From Pyrinomonadaceae bacterium (lineage in GTDB: Bacteria > Acidobacteriota > Blastocatellia > Pyrinomonadales > Pyrinomonadaceae), in contig JACVRN010000006.1 of NCBI GenBank assembly GCA_014534425.1, positions 24,741-88,740 on the forward strand: a DNA stretch of 64,000 nucleotides, in the 5' to 3' direction. Below the pieces are notes generated by a model that made no database searches, was not told the DNA's origin, and saw nothing but the letters and a program-made list of their open reading frames with translations. Position 1 is the stretch's first letter. Each line of letters starts with the position of its first letter. A program made the translations under genes and the position numbers. Shown here piece after piece: positions 10,196-20,890 of this stretch.

Positions 10196-11770
10196 TCACT
10201 TCGTCTCTTGGCAGCCCTGAGTGATGATGGTGGAAGCTATGTTGACGATTTTCCACTCGCCACGGACGCGCACGAGTTGGATAGAGTTGTGGCCGCAGTT
10301 GGTCAGGCGTTCTCCCACATGAAAGTCGTAGCGGCCCCAGACCGCAGCTATGTCGCCCTGTGCGCGCACCTCCGCATCGAACATGCGCTCACGAAACGGC
10401 TCTTTCGTCTCCATCACCAGCTTTAGAAAATCGTCCAGCGCCAGTAGCCGCACGGCTGTCTGTCCCTGACGCATGGACGTTGAGACCAGACGCCCCTCCG
10501 GTATGAACAACGCGCGCAAAGCCTCAGCCTGTTTCGCTTCCATAGCGGCAAACAAACGGTTGACGACGCTCATCACTTCGGCATCGTTCGTGCTTCTTTG
10601 CTCATTGATTACTATCTCCGCCAGTTCTGTAATAAAGCGGCTGAGCGGCTTGCCGGTTGCGCGCGGGACGCTGGTGTTGACCTGCACGGCTATGGCGACT
10701 TTGGCTTCAGCGAAGTACATGACCTCCGTGATGTAGCCCGGAAAGAATCCGCTATGACCATAAGTTATCCCAAGCGTCGTGGGGCGTATGATAACGCCAA
10801 GCCCGTATTTCGCTTCGGGGCCTAGGCGCGCTGGAACTCCCTCAAGCATCCTGCCAAGGAGCGAAGCGTCGAACGCTTTTCCCTCGTAAAGCATCTTCGC
10901 CCACCGAGCGAGGTCTTCTGCTGTGGAGGCTATGCCGCCTCCTGTCCATTCGAACTGCGGGTTGATGACCATGCGGCCCGCTTGAATCATGGCGTCCGCG
11001 CCGCCAAACGGATTGTCCTTGCCCGCATAACCCTGCGCGAGCTTCTGTATAGTGCGGCTGTTGGAAGGAACGGTCTCGCGTAACTTCAGAGGCGAGAGAA
11101 TCCTGCGCTGTAATTCCTGATAATAAGTGTTGCCGGTGATGCGCTCTATAATCATGCCGAGGACTATGTAGTTGGTGTCGGAGTAATCCCATCCCTTCCC
11201 TGCGGCAAACGGCGCTTTGGTGTCCAGTATGTAAGAGACGAGTTCTTCCGGCTTCCAGACTTTATCTGGATTCGCCGTCAGGTCTCTGGTGAACTCTTCC
11301 TTGAACTCGTAGCGCACCAGCCCGCTAGTGTGATTCATGAGCATCCTGACCGTTATGTCGCGCGCATTAGGCAGACGCCCGAACCACTTCTCACGACCAA
11401 GATACTTTTCTATAGGGTCATCAAGGCCGAGCTTACGCTCCTGCACAAGCTGCATGGCGAGCGCCGCAACATAAGTCTTCCCGACGCTGCCTTGCAGCAT
11501 AAGGTCGCGCGGAGTCATGACCCTTTCCGACTCTACATCAGAAAGGCCCACGGCCAGCCCCAAGGACGTGCCGTCGGCAAGCGCTAAGCCAACGGTCGCG
11601 CCGGGGAATTTCCCTTTGGCATGAAATTCGTCCAGTTTTTCCTGAAGCTTCCGGCGTAGAGATTCGCCTTCCTTTTCGGTTTGCGCGGCGGGCTGCGCCG
11701 TAGAGCAAAGGGAAAGGGCCAGGAGTAAAAGGCACACAATCCGTACTTGGGCCGCAGGCTTTCGATTCAT
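10196..11770 (-). CDS. Serine hydrolase (beta-lactamase-like) fused to a C-terminal SnoaL/NTF2-like domain
   Basis: SVGK (SxxK), YSDTNYIVLG, GHSGFFPG; C-terminal VMSVVNRLFAAMEAKQAEALRALFIPEG...GEWKIVNIAS resembles DUF4440/SnoaL-like. Confidence 0.85.
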   Translation of the reverse strand: MNRKPAAQVRIVCLLLLALSLCSTAQPAAQTEKEGESLRRKLQEKLDEFHAKGKFPGATVGLALADGTSLGLAVGLSDVESERVMTPRDLMLQGSVGKTYVAALAMQLVQERKLGLDDPIEKYLGREKWFGRLPNARDITVRMLMNHTSGLVRYEFKEEFTRDLTANPDKVWKPEELVSYILDTKAPFAAGKGWDYSDTNYIVLGMIIERITGNTYYQELQRRILSPLKLRETVPSNSRTIQKLAQGYAGKDNPFGGADAMIQAGRMVINPQFEWTGGGIASTAEDLARWAKMLYEGKAFDASLLGRMLEGVPARLGPEAKYGLGVIIRPTTLGITYGHSGFFPGYITEVMYFAEAKVAIAVQVNTSVPRATGKPLSRFITELAEIVINEQRSTNDAEVMSVVNRLFAAMEAKQAEALRALFIPEGRLVSTSMRQGQTAVRLLALDDFLKLVMETKEPFRERMFDAEVRAQGDIAAVWGRYDFHVGERLTNCGHNSIQLVRVRGEWKIVNIASTIITQGCQETK

Positions 11771-11975
11771 ACTGTTCCTGTTAGGCGATGAAAATGTTCG
11801 AGCTGATTAAGACTGCTGAAGCGCGTACATAGTAGTACAGGAAACTGAGCTTATCTTCAAACAATGTGATGAGAAGGCAGACTGATAGGACAAACAGGCA
11901 GCCTGCGAGGGTGAATTACAGACATTCGCGTGCCTGACGTAAGCAGCCGGAAGTATAAAAACGGAGTAGCGCAAA

Positions 11976-11987
11976 ACGAACGTTCGT
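11976..11987. promoter_or_regulatory. Perfect palindrome ACGAACGTTCGT, putative TetR operator
   Basis: 12-bp perfect palindrome directly upstream of a TATATT -10-like element (11990-11995) and of the TetR ATG at 12028. Confidence 0.5.
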
Positions 11988-12027
11988 GCTATATTGGCGC
12001 GGATTGATTCCCGTAGGAGGCTTTTTA

Positions 12028-12702
12028 ATGAGTTCAGAGGTGGTGAGACCCGCCGCAAAGGCTCGCAAAGCGCACGGCGAGCGCAAGCGCCGCAGCATTT
12101 TAGAGGCGGCGGTTGACATAGCCTCTGCGGAGGGCCTTGAAGGGCTGACCATAGGTCGGCTGGCCTCCGAGATGGGGATGAGTAAGAGCGGGCTGTTCGC
12201 TCATTTCGGCTCGAAGGAAGATTTGCAGCTTGCGACCGTTGAGGAGGCGCGCAACGTCTTCATACGCGAAGTCATTCGACCGGCGTTCCTGGCGGAGCAA
12301 GGGTTGGCGCGGCTGTGGAAGCTGTGCGACATCTGGCTCGTTTACGTGCGAGGCGGAGTGTTTCGCGGGGGCTGCTTCTTTGCCGCAGCCGCAGCCGAGT
12401 TCGACAGCCGCCCAGGCCCTGTGCGCGACCGCATAGCGGAGATTATGAAGGAATGGCTGGCTACGCTACGCCGCGCCGTGGTCGAAGCGCAGGAGGCCGG
12501 ACAGCTTGACCGTAAGGTTGACCCTACGCAGCTAGCTTTTGAGTTCAATGCGCTTGAGCTTGGAGCCAACTGGGCTTTCCAGTTATACGGCGACAGGAAG
12601 GCGTTTGCGCGTGCGCGTGACGCCATACTTGAGCGCCTGTGTCGTCACGCCACAAAAAGCGGCGCAACATCTCTGCCCGTACAAAAAGGGAAACCGAAGT
12701 AG
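12028..12702 (+). CDS. TetR/AcrR family transcriptional regulator
   Basis: ATG at 12028 with GTAGGAGG RBS; HTH GLTIGRLASEMGMSKSGLFAHFGSKEDLQLA. Confidence 0.9.
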   Translation: MSSEVVRPAAKARKAHGERKRRSILEAAVDIASAEGLEGLTIGRLASEMGMSKSGLFAHFGSKEDLQLATVEEARNVFIREVIRPAFLAEQGLARLWKLCDIWLVYVRGGVFRGGCFFAAAAAEFDSRPGPVRDRIAEIMKEWLATLRRAVVEAQEAGQLDRKVDPTQLAFEFNALELGANWAFQLYGDRKAFARARDAILERLCRHATKSGATSLPVQKGKPK

Positions 12703-12728
12703 TTCGTTAAAGTGAGGCTCAAAAAGTC

Positions 12729-13592
12729 ATGCAGACATTTGTGCAGAATCATTCCTCGCCCGCAGTAGTTTTTAAGAGAAGGGCCGCGTGGGACGGAATA
12801 CGCCTTGAGCATTTTCGTTTCCGCGCGGGCGAGATGCCCGAACACATTCACAAGGAGCATCTGGTTCTGGTGCCGCTCAGTGAAAACTGCAACGGCGAGA
12901 TACGAACGGCGAGCGGGTTTCGCGTGCGCGCTCAAGCTAAGGGAGCCGCGTGTGTGATTCCTTCGGGCCAGGCTCTTTCGGCGCGACTCGAAGGCGAAGC
13001 GGAGCATCTTGCAATCTACCTTGAGCCGTCGCTGGTCTTTCGCGCGGCTTCCGAGTCGGGCGCTTCTTCAGCAGTCGAAGTCGTGGAGCGATGTTCTTTG
13101 AGCGACCCGATTATCAATCACGTAGGCATGGCGCTTCTGGCAGAGATGGATTCGGAAGGGTTGAGCGGGCGGCTCTACGCAGAATCGCTGGCAAACGTGC
13201 TGGCGGTTCACCTACTGAGGCATTACACGGTGGCAGAGAGTCGCGCGCAAAAGTTTACGGGCGGTCTGTCCGGGCATCGCTTGCGCGCCGTGATGGATTT
13301 CATAGCCGAAAATTACGAGCAGGATTTGAGCTTGACGGAACTGGCGCACGTTGCCGGAATGAGTACCTTCCACTTCGCGCGCGAATTCAAGAGAGCTACC
13401 GGCACCACGCCGCACCAGTACCTTATAAAGTTTCGCGTAGAGCGCGCCAAGGCTCTGTTAGTCGAAAGCGAAATACCGCTTGTAGAGGTAGGCTTTCGCT
13501 CAGGCTTCAGCCACCAGAGCCACTTTAGCCGTCTCTTTCGCAGGCTGACGGGCACGACGCCGCTCTCCTATCGCCTTATGTTTCAGTCGTAG
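12729..13592 (+). CDS. AraC family transcriptional regulator
   Basis: C-terminal double HTH (LSLTELAHVAGMSTFHFAREFKRATGTTPHQYLIKFRVERAKALL...FRSGFSHQSHFSRLFRRLTGTTPLSYR). Confidence 0.93.
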   Translation: MQTFVQNHSSPAVVFKRRAAWDGIRLEHFRFRAGEMPEHIHKEHLVLVPLSENCNGEIRTASGFRVRAQAKGAACVIPSGQALSARLEGEAEHLAIYLEPSLVFRAASESGASSAVEVVERCSLSDPIINHVGMALLAEMDSEGLSGRLYAESLANVLAVHLLRHYTVAESRAQKFTGGLSGHRLRAVMDFIAENYEQDLSLTELAHVAGMSTFHFAREFKRATGTTPHQYLIKFRVERAKALLVESEIPLVEVGFRSGFSHQSHFSRLFRRLTGTTPLSYRLMFQS

Positions 13593-13706
13593 TTGAAATC
13601 TAGTAGCAAGATTAGTCAACGCTTAGCAATAACTGGAAAGACCGAAAACGGCAGTCGCCTTTATCCTGTTGCCATAAATTCCAAACAGGAATGGGGGAAG
13701 GCGACA

Positions 13707-14438
13707 ATGAAAAAGAGATTAGTTCTGGCGGGCTTTTTGCTGATGCTCTCCTCGGTTGCGGCTCTGGCCCAGGCGGGCTTGGCGAGCGCAGACGAGATAA
13801 TCAAGCGCGGCAATCAATTCTACTCGCGCGGCGAGTATGAAGCGGCCATCAAAGAGTACAGCAGAGTTCCGCAAGGGAAGACAGAGGCTTACGCGCAGTC
13901 GCTCTACAACACGGGTGTCTGCTATTTCGAGCTTGGCCGAACCGAAGACGCCATCAAAGAGTACAAACGAGCAATTGAAGTGCGTGCGGGCAATTACCCG
14001 AAGGCGCTTTATGCGCTGGGCGTCGCGCTGGAGGTTTCAAGAAGGCTGGACGAAGCGGGCGAGGCTTACAGGCAAGCCATAGCTCAGTCCGATGGCAAGT
14101 ACACTGAAGCAGGGTTCGCCGTTGCTCATTACAGGCTGGCGCTTCTGGCAGGGCGCGAAGGCGCTTACGAGAAGGCCATCAATCTTTTCAGAGAGACGAT
14201 TGCGCGCTCAAAGGAGAGGTTTCCGGCGGGGCATAACAACCTGGGAGTGATGCTGGCGCTCGCTGGCCGCGTACAGGAGGCCGAGCGCGAGTTCGAGATT
14301 GCGCTCAGGCAGGCGTCGGATGGTTTTGAAGATGCCTCTTACAATCTGAAGCTCTGCCGCTCTCTGATGATGAAAGACGAGGCAATCGCGTCCGCCTCCA
14401 TGAAGGTTGCAGATGCGACTTTCGTTCTGACCAAATAA
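13707..14438 (+). CDS. TPR-repeat protein, secreted/periplasmic
   Basis: ATG at 13707, signal peptide MKKRLVLAGFLLMLSSVAALAQA, tandem TPR-like repeats. Confidence 0.82.
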   Translation: MKKRLVLAGFLLMLSSVAALAQAGLASADEIIKRGNQFYSRGEYEAAIKEYSRVPQGKTEAYAQSLYNTGVCYFELGRTEDAIKEYKRAIEVRAGNYPKALYALGVALEVSRRLDEAGEAYRQAIAQSDGKYTEAGFAVAHYRLALLAGREGAYEKAINLFRETIARSKERFPAGHNNLGVMLALAGRVQEAEREFEIALRQASDGFEDASYNLKLCRSLMMKDEAIASASMKVADATFVLTK

Positions 14439-14455
14439 GCTGCAAGAGAGGATGA

Positions 14456-14917
14456 ATGCTCATGGAGACAAAGCCGCTCGATGTAATCGCCATTCTTAAG
14501 CTTTACGAATTGAGAAGCGAGAAGCTGATGCGCGAGGCTCGCGCGTGGTTCTTCACGGAGTTCACGCCGCAAAGCGGCAAAGACATAGTCCGGCTTCTGT
14601 TGAGCAGCGAGCGCGAGAGCGCCTTTTATAGAATGGTAGTCTCGCACTGGGATGTAGCGGCCTCCTTCGTCAACAACGGCGGGATTGACGAGAAGCTTTT
14701 CCTTGAAGGCAACACGGAACACCTGGCTGTCTTCGCCAAGCTACAGCCCTTCATCAACGAGGTCAGGGAAACCATCGGCGAGCCGGACTACCTGTCGCAA
14801 CTGGAGCGCCTTGTGATGCGAGTGCCGAACATAGAAAAGAAGCTTGAGAATCGCAGAAGGCTTCTGGAGCGCTGGGCGCAAAGTCGTGAAGCACCCGAAG
14901 AGAGCGGAAGAAAATAG
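14456..14917 (+). CDS. Hypothetical protein
   Basis: ORF 18 nt downstream of the TPR gene; no family recognised with confidence. Confidence 0.6.
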   Translation: MLMETKPLDVIAILKLYELRSEKLMREARAWFFTEFTPQSGKDIVRLLLSSERESAFYRMVVSHWDVAASFVNNGGIDEKLFLEGNTEHLAVFAKLQPFINEVRETIGEPDYLSQLERLVMRVPNIEKKLENRRRLLERWAQSREAPEESGRK

Positions 14918-14938
14918 CAGGGCTTACATAATTTAATT

Positions 14939-14970
14939 GTAGGGGCAGGGGACAAGTCCTCTGCCCCTAC
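14939..14970. repeat. Palindromic dispersed repeat (GTAGGGGCAGGGGACAAGTCCTCTGCCCCTAC)
   Basis: Near-perfect inverted repeat; second copy at 57720-57748. Confidence 0.85.
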
Positions 14971-16334
14971 TTTCGCCGCTCCAATGTCATTCGCATTCCG
15001 TGTTTGGGTCTGAGCGTGACCATGGGCTGCGTTTCTACGGGATGGCCCGGCGCAAGCCGCATGCGCCAGGTGCGCGCGAGGGTGGCTATGACCAGAATGC
15101 CCTCCATCCAGGCGAAGCCCTCGCCTATGCAGCGACGCGGGCCGCCGCCGAAAGGAAAGTAAGAGAACTGCGGGCGCGCTTCCTTTTCTTCGGGCGTCCA
15201 GCGCTCAGGGTCAAAGCGCGAAGGCTCCGGGAAATAGCGCTCGTTACGGTGCATCACGTACGGACTCATGACGACTATGGAACCCGCAGGTATGCGAAAC
15301 CCTCCGACCTCGTAATCCTTCAACGCGCGACGACCGAGTATCCAGGCCGGAGGATAAAGTCGCATCGATTCGGCCAGCACCATCTCGGTGTAACGCAGGC
15401 TCGGCAGGTCTTCAACCGCAGGCGGTCTATCATTAAGCACAGCATCAAGCTCCGCGTGAAGCTTTGCTTCGACCTCCGGGTGTTGCGACAGCAGATACCA
15501 CGTCCAGGTCAGGGCGTTGGCGGTCGTCTCGTGTCCTGCCAGAAAGATTGTCATGCACTCGTCGCGCAACTGCTCGTCGGACATGCCCGCGCCATCTTCC
15601 TCTTCGTCCTGCGCCATGATAAGCATGGAAAGCAGGTCGCCACGGCCTTCGCGGCTCGCGCGCCGCTCGTTAATCATGCGGTAGATGATAGCGTCCAGAC
15701 GCGCCCGCGCCTGTTGAAAGCGGCGCGTTGCGGGCAGGGGCAGCTTATCCAGCAACTCCGCAAACGGCAGCATGAAGCGCGTGAAGGATTCCATAGTCGC
15801 CGTCAAAGCCGCTCGCACTTCTTCCGCCTCGGCTTCGGTCTCAGTACCGAAGAGAGTCTTGCCCACGATTGCCAGCGTCAGGTGCATCATCTCCTGCGCT
15901 ATGTCCAGTGTTTGATTGTCATGCCATCGCTCGCGCTCCATACGCAGAGCGTAATCAACCATCATGGAGGCATAGGCGGCTATGCGCTGTTTGTGAAAAG
16001 CCGGTTGAGCTAAGCGACGCTGGCGACGATGAAGCGGCGGCTCGCTCGTCAGGAGTCCTTCGCCCAGGAGGCGCTTTGCGCGTTGAAGCCCACGGCCTTT
16101 CATGAAATCCGCGTTGTGTGTCACCAGCACGTCCTTGATGTAGTCCGGGTGATTAAGAATTACGTAGTCCTGCGTCCCGTTCGTAAAGCGCGCCACGTCT
16201 CCGTAGCGACGCGCCACGCCCGTCAAAAACTCCAGGGGGTCGCGGCTGAATGCGAGCAACTGTAGTCCGGGAATAAAACTCTTCGGGCCGGGCGGGGAAG
16301 TCTGCGCGCTCATAACTTTCTCTTCGGCTTTCAT
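14967..16334 (-). CDS. Cytochrome P450
   Basis: Heme motif [17 protein letters not shown]-helix [10 protein letters not shown], ExxR (ESMR). Confidence 0.97.
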   Translation of the reverse strand: MKAEEKVMSAQTSPPGPKSFIPGLQLLAFSRDPLEFLTGVARRYGDVARFTNGTQDYVILNHPDYIKDVLVTHNADFMKGRGLQRAKRLLGEGLLTSEPPLHRRQRRLAQPAFHKQRIAAYASMMVDYALRMERERWHDNQTLDIAQEMMHLTLAIVGKTLFGTETEAEAEEVRAALTATMESFTRFMLPFAELLDKLPLPATRRFQQARARLDAIIYRMINERRASREGRGDLLSMLIMAQDEEEDGAGMSDEQLRDECMTIFLAGHETTANALTWTWYLLSQHPEVEAKLHAELDAVLNDRPPAVEDLPSLRYTEMVLAESMRLYPPAWILGRRALKDYEVGGFRIPAGSIVVMSPYVMHRNERYFPEPSRFDPERWTPEEKEARPQFSYFPFGGGPRRCIGEGFAWMEGILVIATLARTWRMRLAPGHPVETQPMVTLRPKHGMRMTLERRK

Positions 16335-18100
16335 AGATGATAACGGCCCGCTCGTATGAGCGAGTCGCTGATGCGACGGCGTGCGGCGACCGTGTTGTAG
16401 GTCGTGTGGCTGGTGAGCCGTCGAACGCTGTTAAGAAGATGGTCGAGTTCTTCAGTTTTTGCCAGCGCAGCCGCGACCTGTCTTGCCGAATGTTCCATGC
16501 GGTCGGCAGCATCGCTGGCGTAGACGCGAGTGATGTCTATGGGAATTGTCGCGGCAGCCTCGCCCTTCGCGCCAATCAACTTCTCGGTTCTGAGAATCGC
16601 GCTCTCTAAAGCGTAAACCTCTATGATGATGTCTGCTATGTGGCCCAGCACTTCCTGCTCATTCGCAATCGCATCATTGTAAGTCGCTCGCGCGCGACCG
16701 AGCGTGAACGCAACGAGCCGCTTGGCGCGAGAGAGCATGTCGCGCTCTGCGGAAAAGTGAGTCTCAATCGTCTTCGCCAAGTCCTGCGAGTCCTCAAGGG
16801 CGCGGCGAGCGGTTTCTTTCGTGAAGAGTTGCGCGGTCTGCGGGTTCTTCAGGAGGCGCGTAGGAATGATGAGCCGGTTAATCTCGTTGGTGCCTTCGTA
16901 TATGCGAGTGATGCGCGCGTCGCGGTAGGCGCGCTCGGCTGGGAACTCTTTGGAATAACCGTAGCCGCCGTAGACCTGTAGCGCTTCGTCCACCACAAAC
17001 GCCTGCGCCTCGCTCGTCCAGACTTTATTGATGGAGCATTCGACGGCGAAGCCCTCTATGGCTTTGAGCACACGCGCGGTCTCTTCAGGCGGAATGCTGG
17101 CGAGCGCCCTGTCTACATCTCCGAGCGTGCGATAGACCATTGCGTCGCCCACGAAGCAGCGCACGGCCATCTCGCCAAGCTTCTGCCGTATCATTCCGAA
17201 CTCGCTGATGGCGCGACCAAATTGATGACGCTCGACGCTGTACTTGATGGCGCGCGACAAAGCCTGCTTGGCAGAGCCTATGTTGCGCGTGCCGAGTTTA
17301 AGACGCCCAAGGTTCAGTATGTTGAAAGCCACCTTGTGACCTTCGCCAACACGACCCAGCACGTTCTCTACGGGCACGCGCACGTTCTCAAGTATGAGCG
17401 CCGTCGTCGAAGAGCCGTCAAGGCCGAGCTTAGGCTCTTCGCGCCCGCTCACCACGCCCATCTCGCGCTCGACTATGAAGGCCGTGAAGCGCTCGCCGTC
17501 GACTTTGGCAAAGATGGTGAAGACATCCGCGAAGCCGCCGTTGGTAATCCACATCTTCTGGCCGTTCAAGATGTAGTGCTTTCGGTCTTCGCTCAAGGTA
17601 GCGCGCGAGCGGGCGGCCAGGGCGTCCGAGCCTGAGCCAGGCTCGGTCAAAGCGTAAGCCGCAACCCATTCGCCGGAAGCAAGACGCGGCAGGTATCGTG
17701 CCTTCTGCTCGTCGTTGCCGAAGTATATGAGCGGGAACGTGCCTATGGCCGTGTGCGCGCCCAGGGAGCCAGCGAAAGACGGCATGACGCCGATTTGCTC
17801 GCTGACGTACGCGGAGCTTACCTTGTCCAGCCCCAAACCGCCGTAAGCTTCCGGCACATCCACGCGAAGCAGGTCAAGCTCGCCAGCCTTCAACAGTAGT
17901 TCGCGCGTCAGCGCCCAGTCCTTGTTATAAATACGTTCTTCGTGCGGCAGGACTTCCGTACGCATGAAATCTTCAGCGATACGCCCGAACATCTGCTGCG
18001 CGGGCGAGAGGTCTTCGCGCGTGAAGACTTCTTCGGCGCTTACATCTGCGGTTAAAAACTGGCCGCCCTCTGATTCAATGGCGTCTGTTCTGGCTGACAT
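16331..18100 (-). CDS. Acyl-CoA dehydrogenase (long form with C-terminal extension)
   Basis: [46 protein letters not shown]; 4-nt overlap with the P450 gene. Confidence 0.95.
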   Translation of the reverse strand: MSARTDAIESEGGQFLTADVSAEEVFTREDLSPAQQMFGRIAEDFMRTEVLPHEERIYNKDWALTRELLLKAGELDLLRVDVPEAYGGLGLDKVSSAYVSEQIGVMPSFAGSLGAHTAIGTFPLIYFGNDEQKARYLPRLASGEWVAAYALTEPGSGSDALAARSRATLSEDRKHYILNGQKMWITNGGFADVFTIFAKVDGERFTAFIVEREMGVVSGREEPKLGLDGSSTTALILENVRVPVENVLGRVGEGHKVAFNILNLGRLKLGTRNIGSAKQALSRAIKYSVERHQFGRAISEFGMIRQKLGEMAVRCFVGDAMVYRTLGDVDRALASIPPEETARVLKAIEGFAVECSINKVWTSEAQAFVVDEALQVYGGYGYSKEFPAERAYRDARITRIYEGTNEINRLIIPTRLLKNPQTAQLFTKETARRALEDSQDLAKTIETHFSAERDMLSRAKRLVAFTLGRARATYNDAIANEQEVLGHIADIIIEVYALESAILRTEKLIGAKGEAAATIPIDITRVYASDAADRMEHSARQVAAALAKTEELDHLLNSVRRLTSHTTYNTVAARRRISDSLIRAGRYHL

Positions 18101-18171
18101 AATCTTTCGGAAGTTGAGAGCCGAAGTTCAATTTGTTGACGGCGAGACTGCTTCGGATGTATAACAGCAAC

Positions 18172-18190
18172 CTACCGGACGGTCGGTAAA
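18172..18190. promoter_or_regulatory. Putative TetR operator CTACCGGACGGTCGGTAAA
   Basis: Imperfect palindrome in the divergent ACAD/TetR intergenic region; 18/19 match to 44628-44646. Confidence 0.7.
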
Positions 18191-18248
18191 ATAGCATCCC
18201 GGCGGCTCGACCGACAAGCCACACGCAAACTGTTTAAGAAGACGAAGG

Positions 18249-18887
18249 ATGAAGGCTCAGAAAAAATCGGCTCCGAATAACGAGCGCCTGGCGGAAATTT
18301 ATCGCACGGCGGCCCAGATAATATTACGCAAGGGATACGACGCCACTTCCGTCAACGACATAGCCAACGCGCTCGGCATGACGAAGGCTGGGCTTTACCA
18401 CTACATAAGCGGGAAGAAGGAACTGCTCTTCGACATCATGAATTTCGGGTTGGACGAGTTAGACGAAGAGGTCGCTATTCCGGCGAAGGCTATACCGGAT
18501 GCAGAGGCGCGCCTGCGCTTTCTGATAGCCAGCCACGCGCAGCTTGTGACCAGAGGACAGGGAGCAATCACCATCCTCGTTGACGAAGTGACGGCGCTCA
18601 CGCCCGCTCAATGCAGAAAAATCACTCGCCGTAAACGCGAATACTTCGATTACCTGCGCGACCTGCTGGACGAGCTTAAGGCCGACGGAAGGTTGCAGGA
18701 CGTGGACACGAGCGCGGCGACCTTCTGTCTTCTGGGAATGATTAACTGGTTGTCGCGCTGGTTCCGTCAGGGCGGCCCCCTGACGGCGGAACAGGTTGCC
18801 TCGGAGATAGTCAAGATAGCCCTTGGCGGATTGCTGCGCCCGGAATCGCGCGCAGCCCAGAGAGGCTTGCAGGTAGTCAAAAGCTAA
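18249..18887 (+). CDS. TetR family transcriptional regulator
   Basis: HTH SVNDIANALGMTKAGLYHYISGKKELLFDIM. Confidence 0.93.
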   Translation: MKAQKKSAPNNERLAEIYRTAAQIILRKGYDATSVNDIANALGMTKAGLYHYISGKKELLFDIMNFGLDELDEEVAIPAKAIPDAEARLRFLIASHAQLVTRGQGAITILVDEVTALTPAQCRKITRRKREYFDYLRDLLDELKADGRLQDVDTSAATFCLLGMINWLSRWFRQGGPLTAEQVASEIVKIALGGLLRPESRAAQRGLQVVKS

Positions 18888-18911
18888 AATCCAAAATCCC
18901 TTGATTCCCAC

Positions 18912-19718
18912 ATGAACATACTCGTTTGTCTGAAGCAGATTCTTGATCCTGAGATTCCGGCGCGAGACTTTCGCATTGACGCAGCAAAGCGCCTGGCGGA
19001 GCAAGGCTCTGCGAATCTGGTCACGAACATCTTCTGCGAGAACGCGCTCGAAACGGCTTTGCAGTTTCGAGAGAGAATAGGCGGCGCGAAGATAACAGTG
19101 CTTTCTTACGGTCAGCCTTCTGCGGAAGATTCACTTCGCAAGGCGCTGGCTATGAAAGCTGACCAGGCGGCGCTCGTCACTAATGATGGAAACAATAATC
19201 CTGACTCTCTGACAAACGCGCGCGTGCTGGCCGCAGCCATACGCAAGCTTGGCACGTTCGACCTTGTTATGACCGGACGCGAGGCTGGCGACTGGGGCGC
19301 GGGCCAAACGGGCGCGCTGATTGCGGAGGAACTTGGGCTGCCCTGCGTCTCTTTCGTAGACACCATAGAATCCGTGAACGGCAAGCTGAGGCTCAAGCGA
19401 CAGACCGACACCGGATGGGAAGTCTTAGAAGCTGTGCCTCCGGTTGTCGTCACCATCACCAACGACGAGCACAACGTTCCGCGCATCCCCAAGGTGCGCG
19501 ACGTGATGATGTCCTATCGCCAGCCTTTGACTAAATGGACGCTCGAAGATTTGGGCATAGACGTGAGCGAGGCACGCGCCGGTAACACTTACTACGAGGT
19601 GGCAGAACTTTTCATCCCGCAGAAGGAGACTGCTTGCGAGTTCGTGACCGGCGACACGCTGGATGAAAAAGTCGAAGCCTTCGCACGCCGCATAGTCGAA
19701 GTCACGGGAGCAATGTAA
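18912..19718 (+). CDS. etfB: Electron transfer flavoprotein beta subunit
   Basis: MNILVCLKQILDPE..., GREAGDWGAGQTGALIAEELGLPCVSFV; adjacent to etfA. Confidence 0.95.
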   Translation: MNILVCLKQILDPEIPARDFRIDAAKRLAEQGSANLVTNIFCENALETALQFRERIGGAKITVLSYGQPSAEDSLRKALAMKADQAALVTNDGNNNPDSLTNARVLAAAIRKLGTFDLVMTGREAGDWGAGQTGALIAEELGLPCVSFVDTIESVNGKLRLKRQTDTGWEVLEAVPPVVVTITNDEHNVPRIPKVRDVMMSYRQPLTKWTLEDLGIDVSEARAGNTYYEVAELFIPQKETACEFVTGDTLDEKVEAFARRIVEVTGAM

Positions 19719-19726
19719 AAGCAGAC

Positions 19727-19792
19727 AGCTTTCAGCAATCAGCTATCATGTAAAAGCTAAAGCTGACTGCTGAAGGCTGATTGCTGATAGCT
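19727..19792. repeat. Intergenic inverted repeat (arms about 22 bp)
   Basis: AGCTTTCAGCAATCAGCTATCA (19727-19748) versus TGAAGGCTGATTGCTGATAGCT (19771-19792), 19/22 complementary. Confidence 0.8.
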
Positions 19793-19797
19793 ATCTT

Positions 19798-20772
19798 ATG
19801 AATGACGTTCTCATCTGTTTATTCTCTTCGGCAGGATTTGATAAGGCGGCGCAGGGGCTTGCGGGCGCAGGCCGACGATTGGCCGACGAACTCGGCGGGC
19901 AGTTGCGCGCCGTTATTCTTGGCTCTGAGGCAGAGTCGCTTGCGCTGGAAATTGCGCGCGTGAGTGATGCTGTTACTGTGGCAGACCAGGCAGAACTGGC
20001 CGAGTACCAGCCTGAGACATGCCTGAATGCGCTTGTAGAGTTGTGCGGTGAAGCGCTGGAGGCCCGCGCCGTGCTTCTGGCTAACGACACGTACAGCCAA
20101 GAGATTGCGCCGCGTCTAGCTTATCGTCTTGGTGGAAGCGCCGTGGGCGATGGCGTTGAAGTGAGCGCCCGTGGCGAACACTTGCGCGTCAGCCGACAGG
20201 TTTACGGCGGCAAGGCGCAAGCCGTAATCGAATTGAAGCGGCGGCCCGCAGTCGTGTGGCTGCGCGCACGCTCGTTCGCTCCCCCCGCGCACCGCGAAAC
20301 GCCAGGCGCAATCACGCGCGCCGCGCTCGATATTAAACCGGACGAGCGAACCCGAATCGTCGAGCGCAAGCGTGAAACGGGCGGCGAGGCGAGGCTTGAA
20401 GAGGCGCGCGTGATTGTCTCAGGCGGGCGCGGCATCGGCGGGCCTGAGCCTTTCGAGACGGAGTTGAAGCCTCTGGCAGAATTACTCGGAGCGCAGATGG
20501 CAGCATCGCGTGCGGCCTGCGACGCTGGATGGGTGCCGCCCACCTGGCAGATAGGACAGACGGGCAAGAAGGTCACGCCCGATTTATATCTCGCCATAGC
20601 CATCACGGGCGCTAGCCAGCACATGGCAGGCATCTCCGAGGCCAAGACCATCGCGGCCATCAACACAGACCCGGACGCGCCCATCTTCAAGCACTCTCGC
20701 TTCGGCATAGTAGCCGATTACCGTCAGGTCGTGCCGCTCCTGAGAGAGAAACTTGCAGCGCTACAGAAATAA
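19798..20772 (+). CDS. etfA: Electron transfer flavoprotein alpha subunit
   Basis: VSGGRGIGGPEPFE, YLAIAITGASQHMAGI, INTDPDAPIFKHSRFGIVAD. Confidence 0.95.
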   Translation: MNDVLICLFSSAGFDKAAQGLAGAGRRLADELGGQLRAVILGSEAESLALEIARVSDAVTVADQAELAEYQPETCLNALVELCGEALEARAVLLANDTYSQEIAPRLAYRLGGSAVGDGVEVSARGEHLRVSRQVYGGKAQAVIELKRRPAVVWLRARSFAPPAHRETPGAITRAALDIKPDERTRIVERKRETGGEARLEEARVIVSGGRGIGGPEPFETELKPLAELLGAQMAASRAACDAGWVPPTWQIGQTGKKVTPDLYLAIAITGASQHMAGISEAKTIAAINTDPDAPIFKHSRFGIVADYRQVVPLLREKLAALQK

Positions 20773-20880
20773 ATTAACAGGGATGGACAGGATAAAAGAG
20801 ATTGATTCATTTGTTCATTTCTTCATTGAATCAATGAACCGATGAATCAATGATTAAATCCCTTTTCATCCTGTTTGAAT
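20771..20880. repeat. Composite palindromic repeat element (AACAGGGATGGACAGGAT outer part plus ATTGATTCAT/ATGAATCAAT inner part)
   Basis: Shares outer part with 27922-28012 and inner part with 56081-56123. Confidence 0.8.
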
Positions 20881-20890
20881 CTGCTTTTAG

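Noticed and set aside
15000-16013. 337-aa plus-strand ORF
   Set aside because: Lies within the cytochrome P450 gene on the minus strand; no domain signature.
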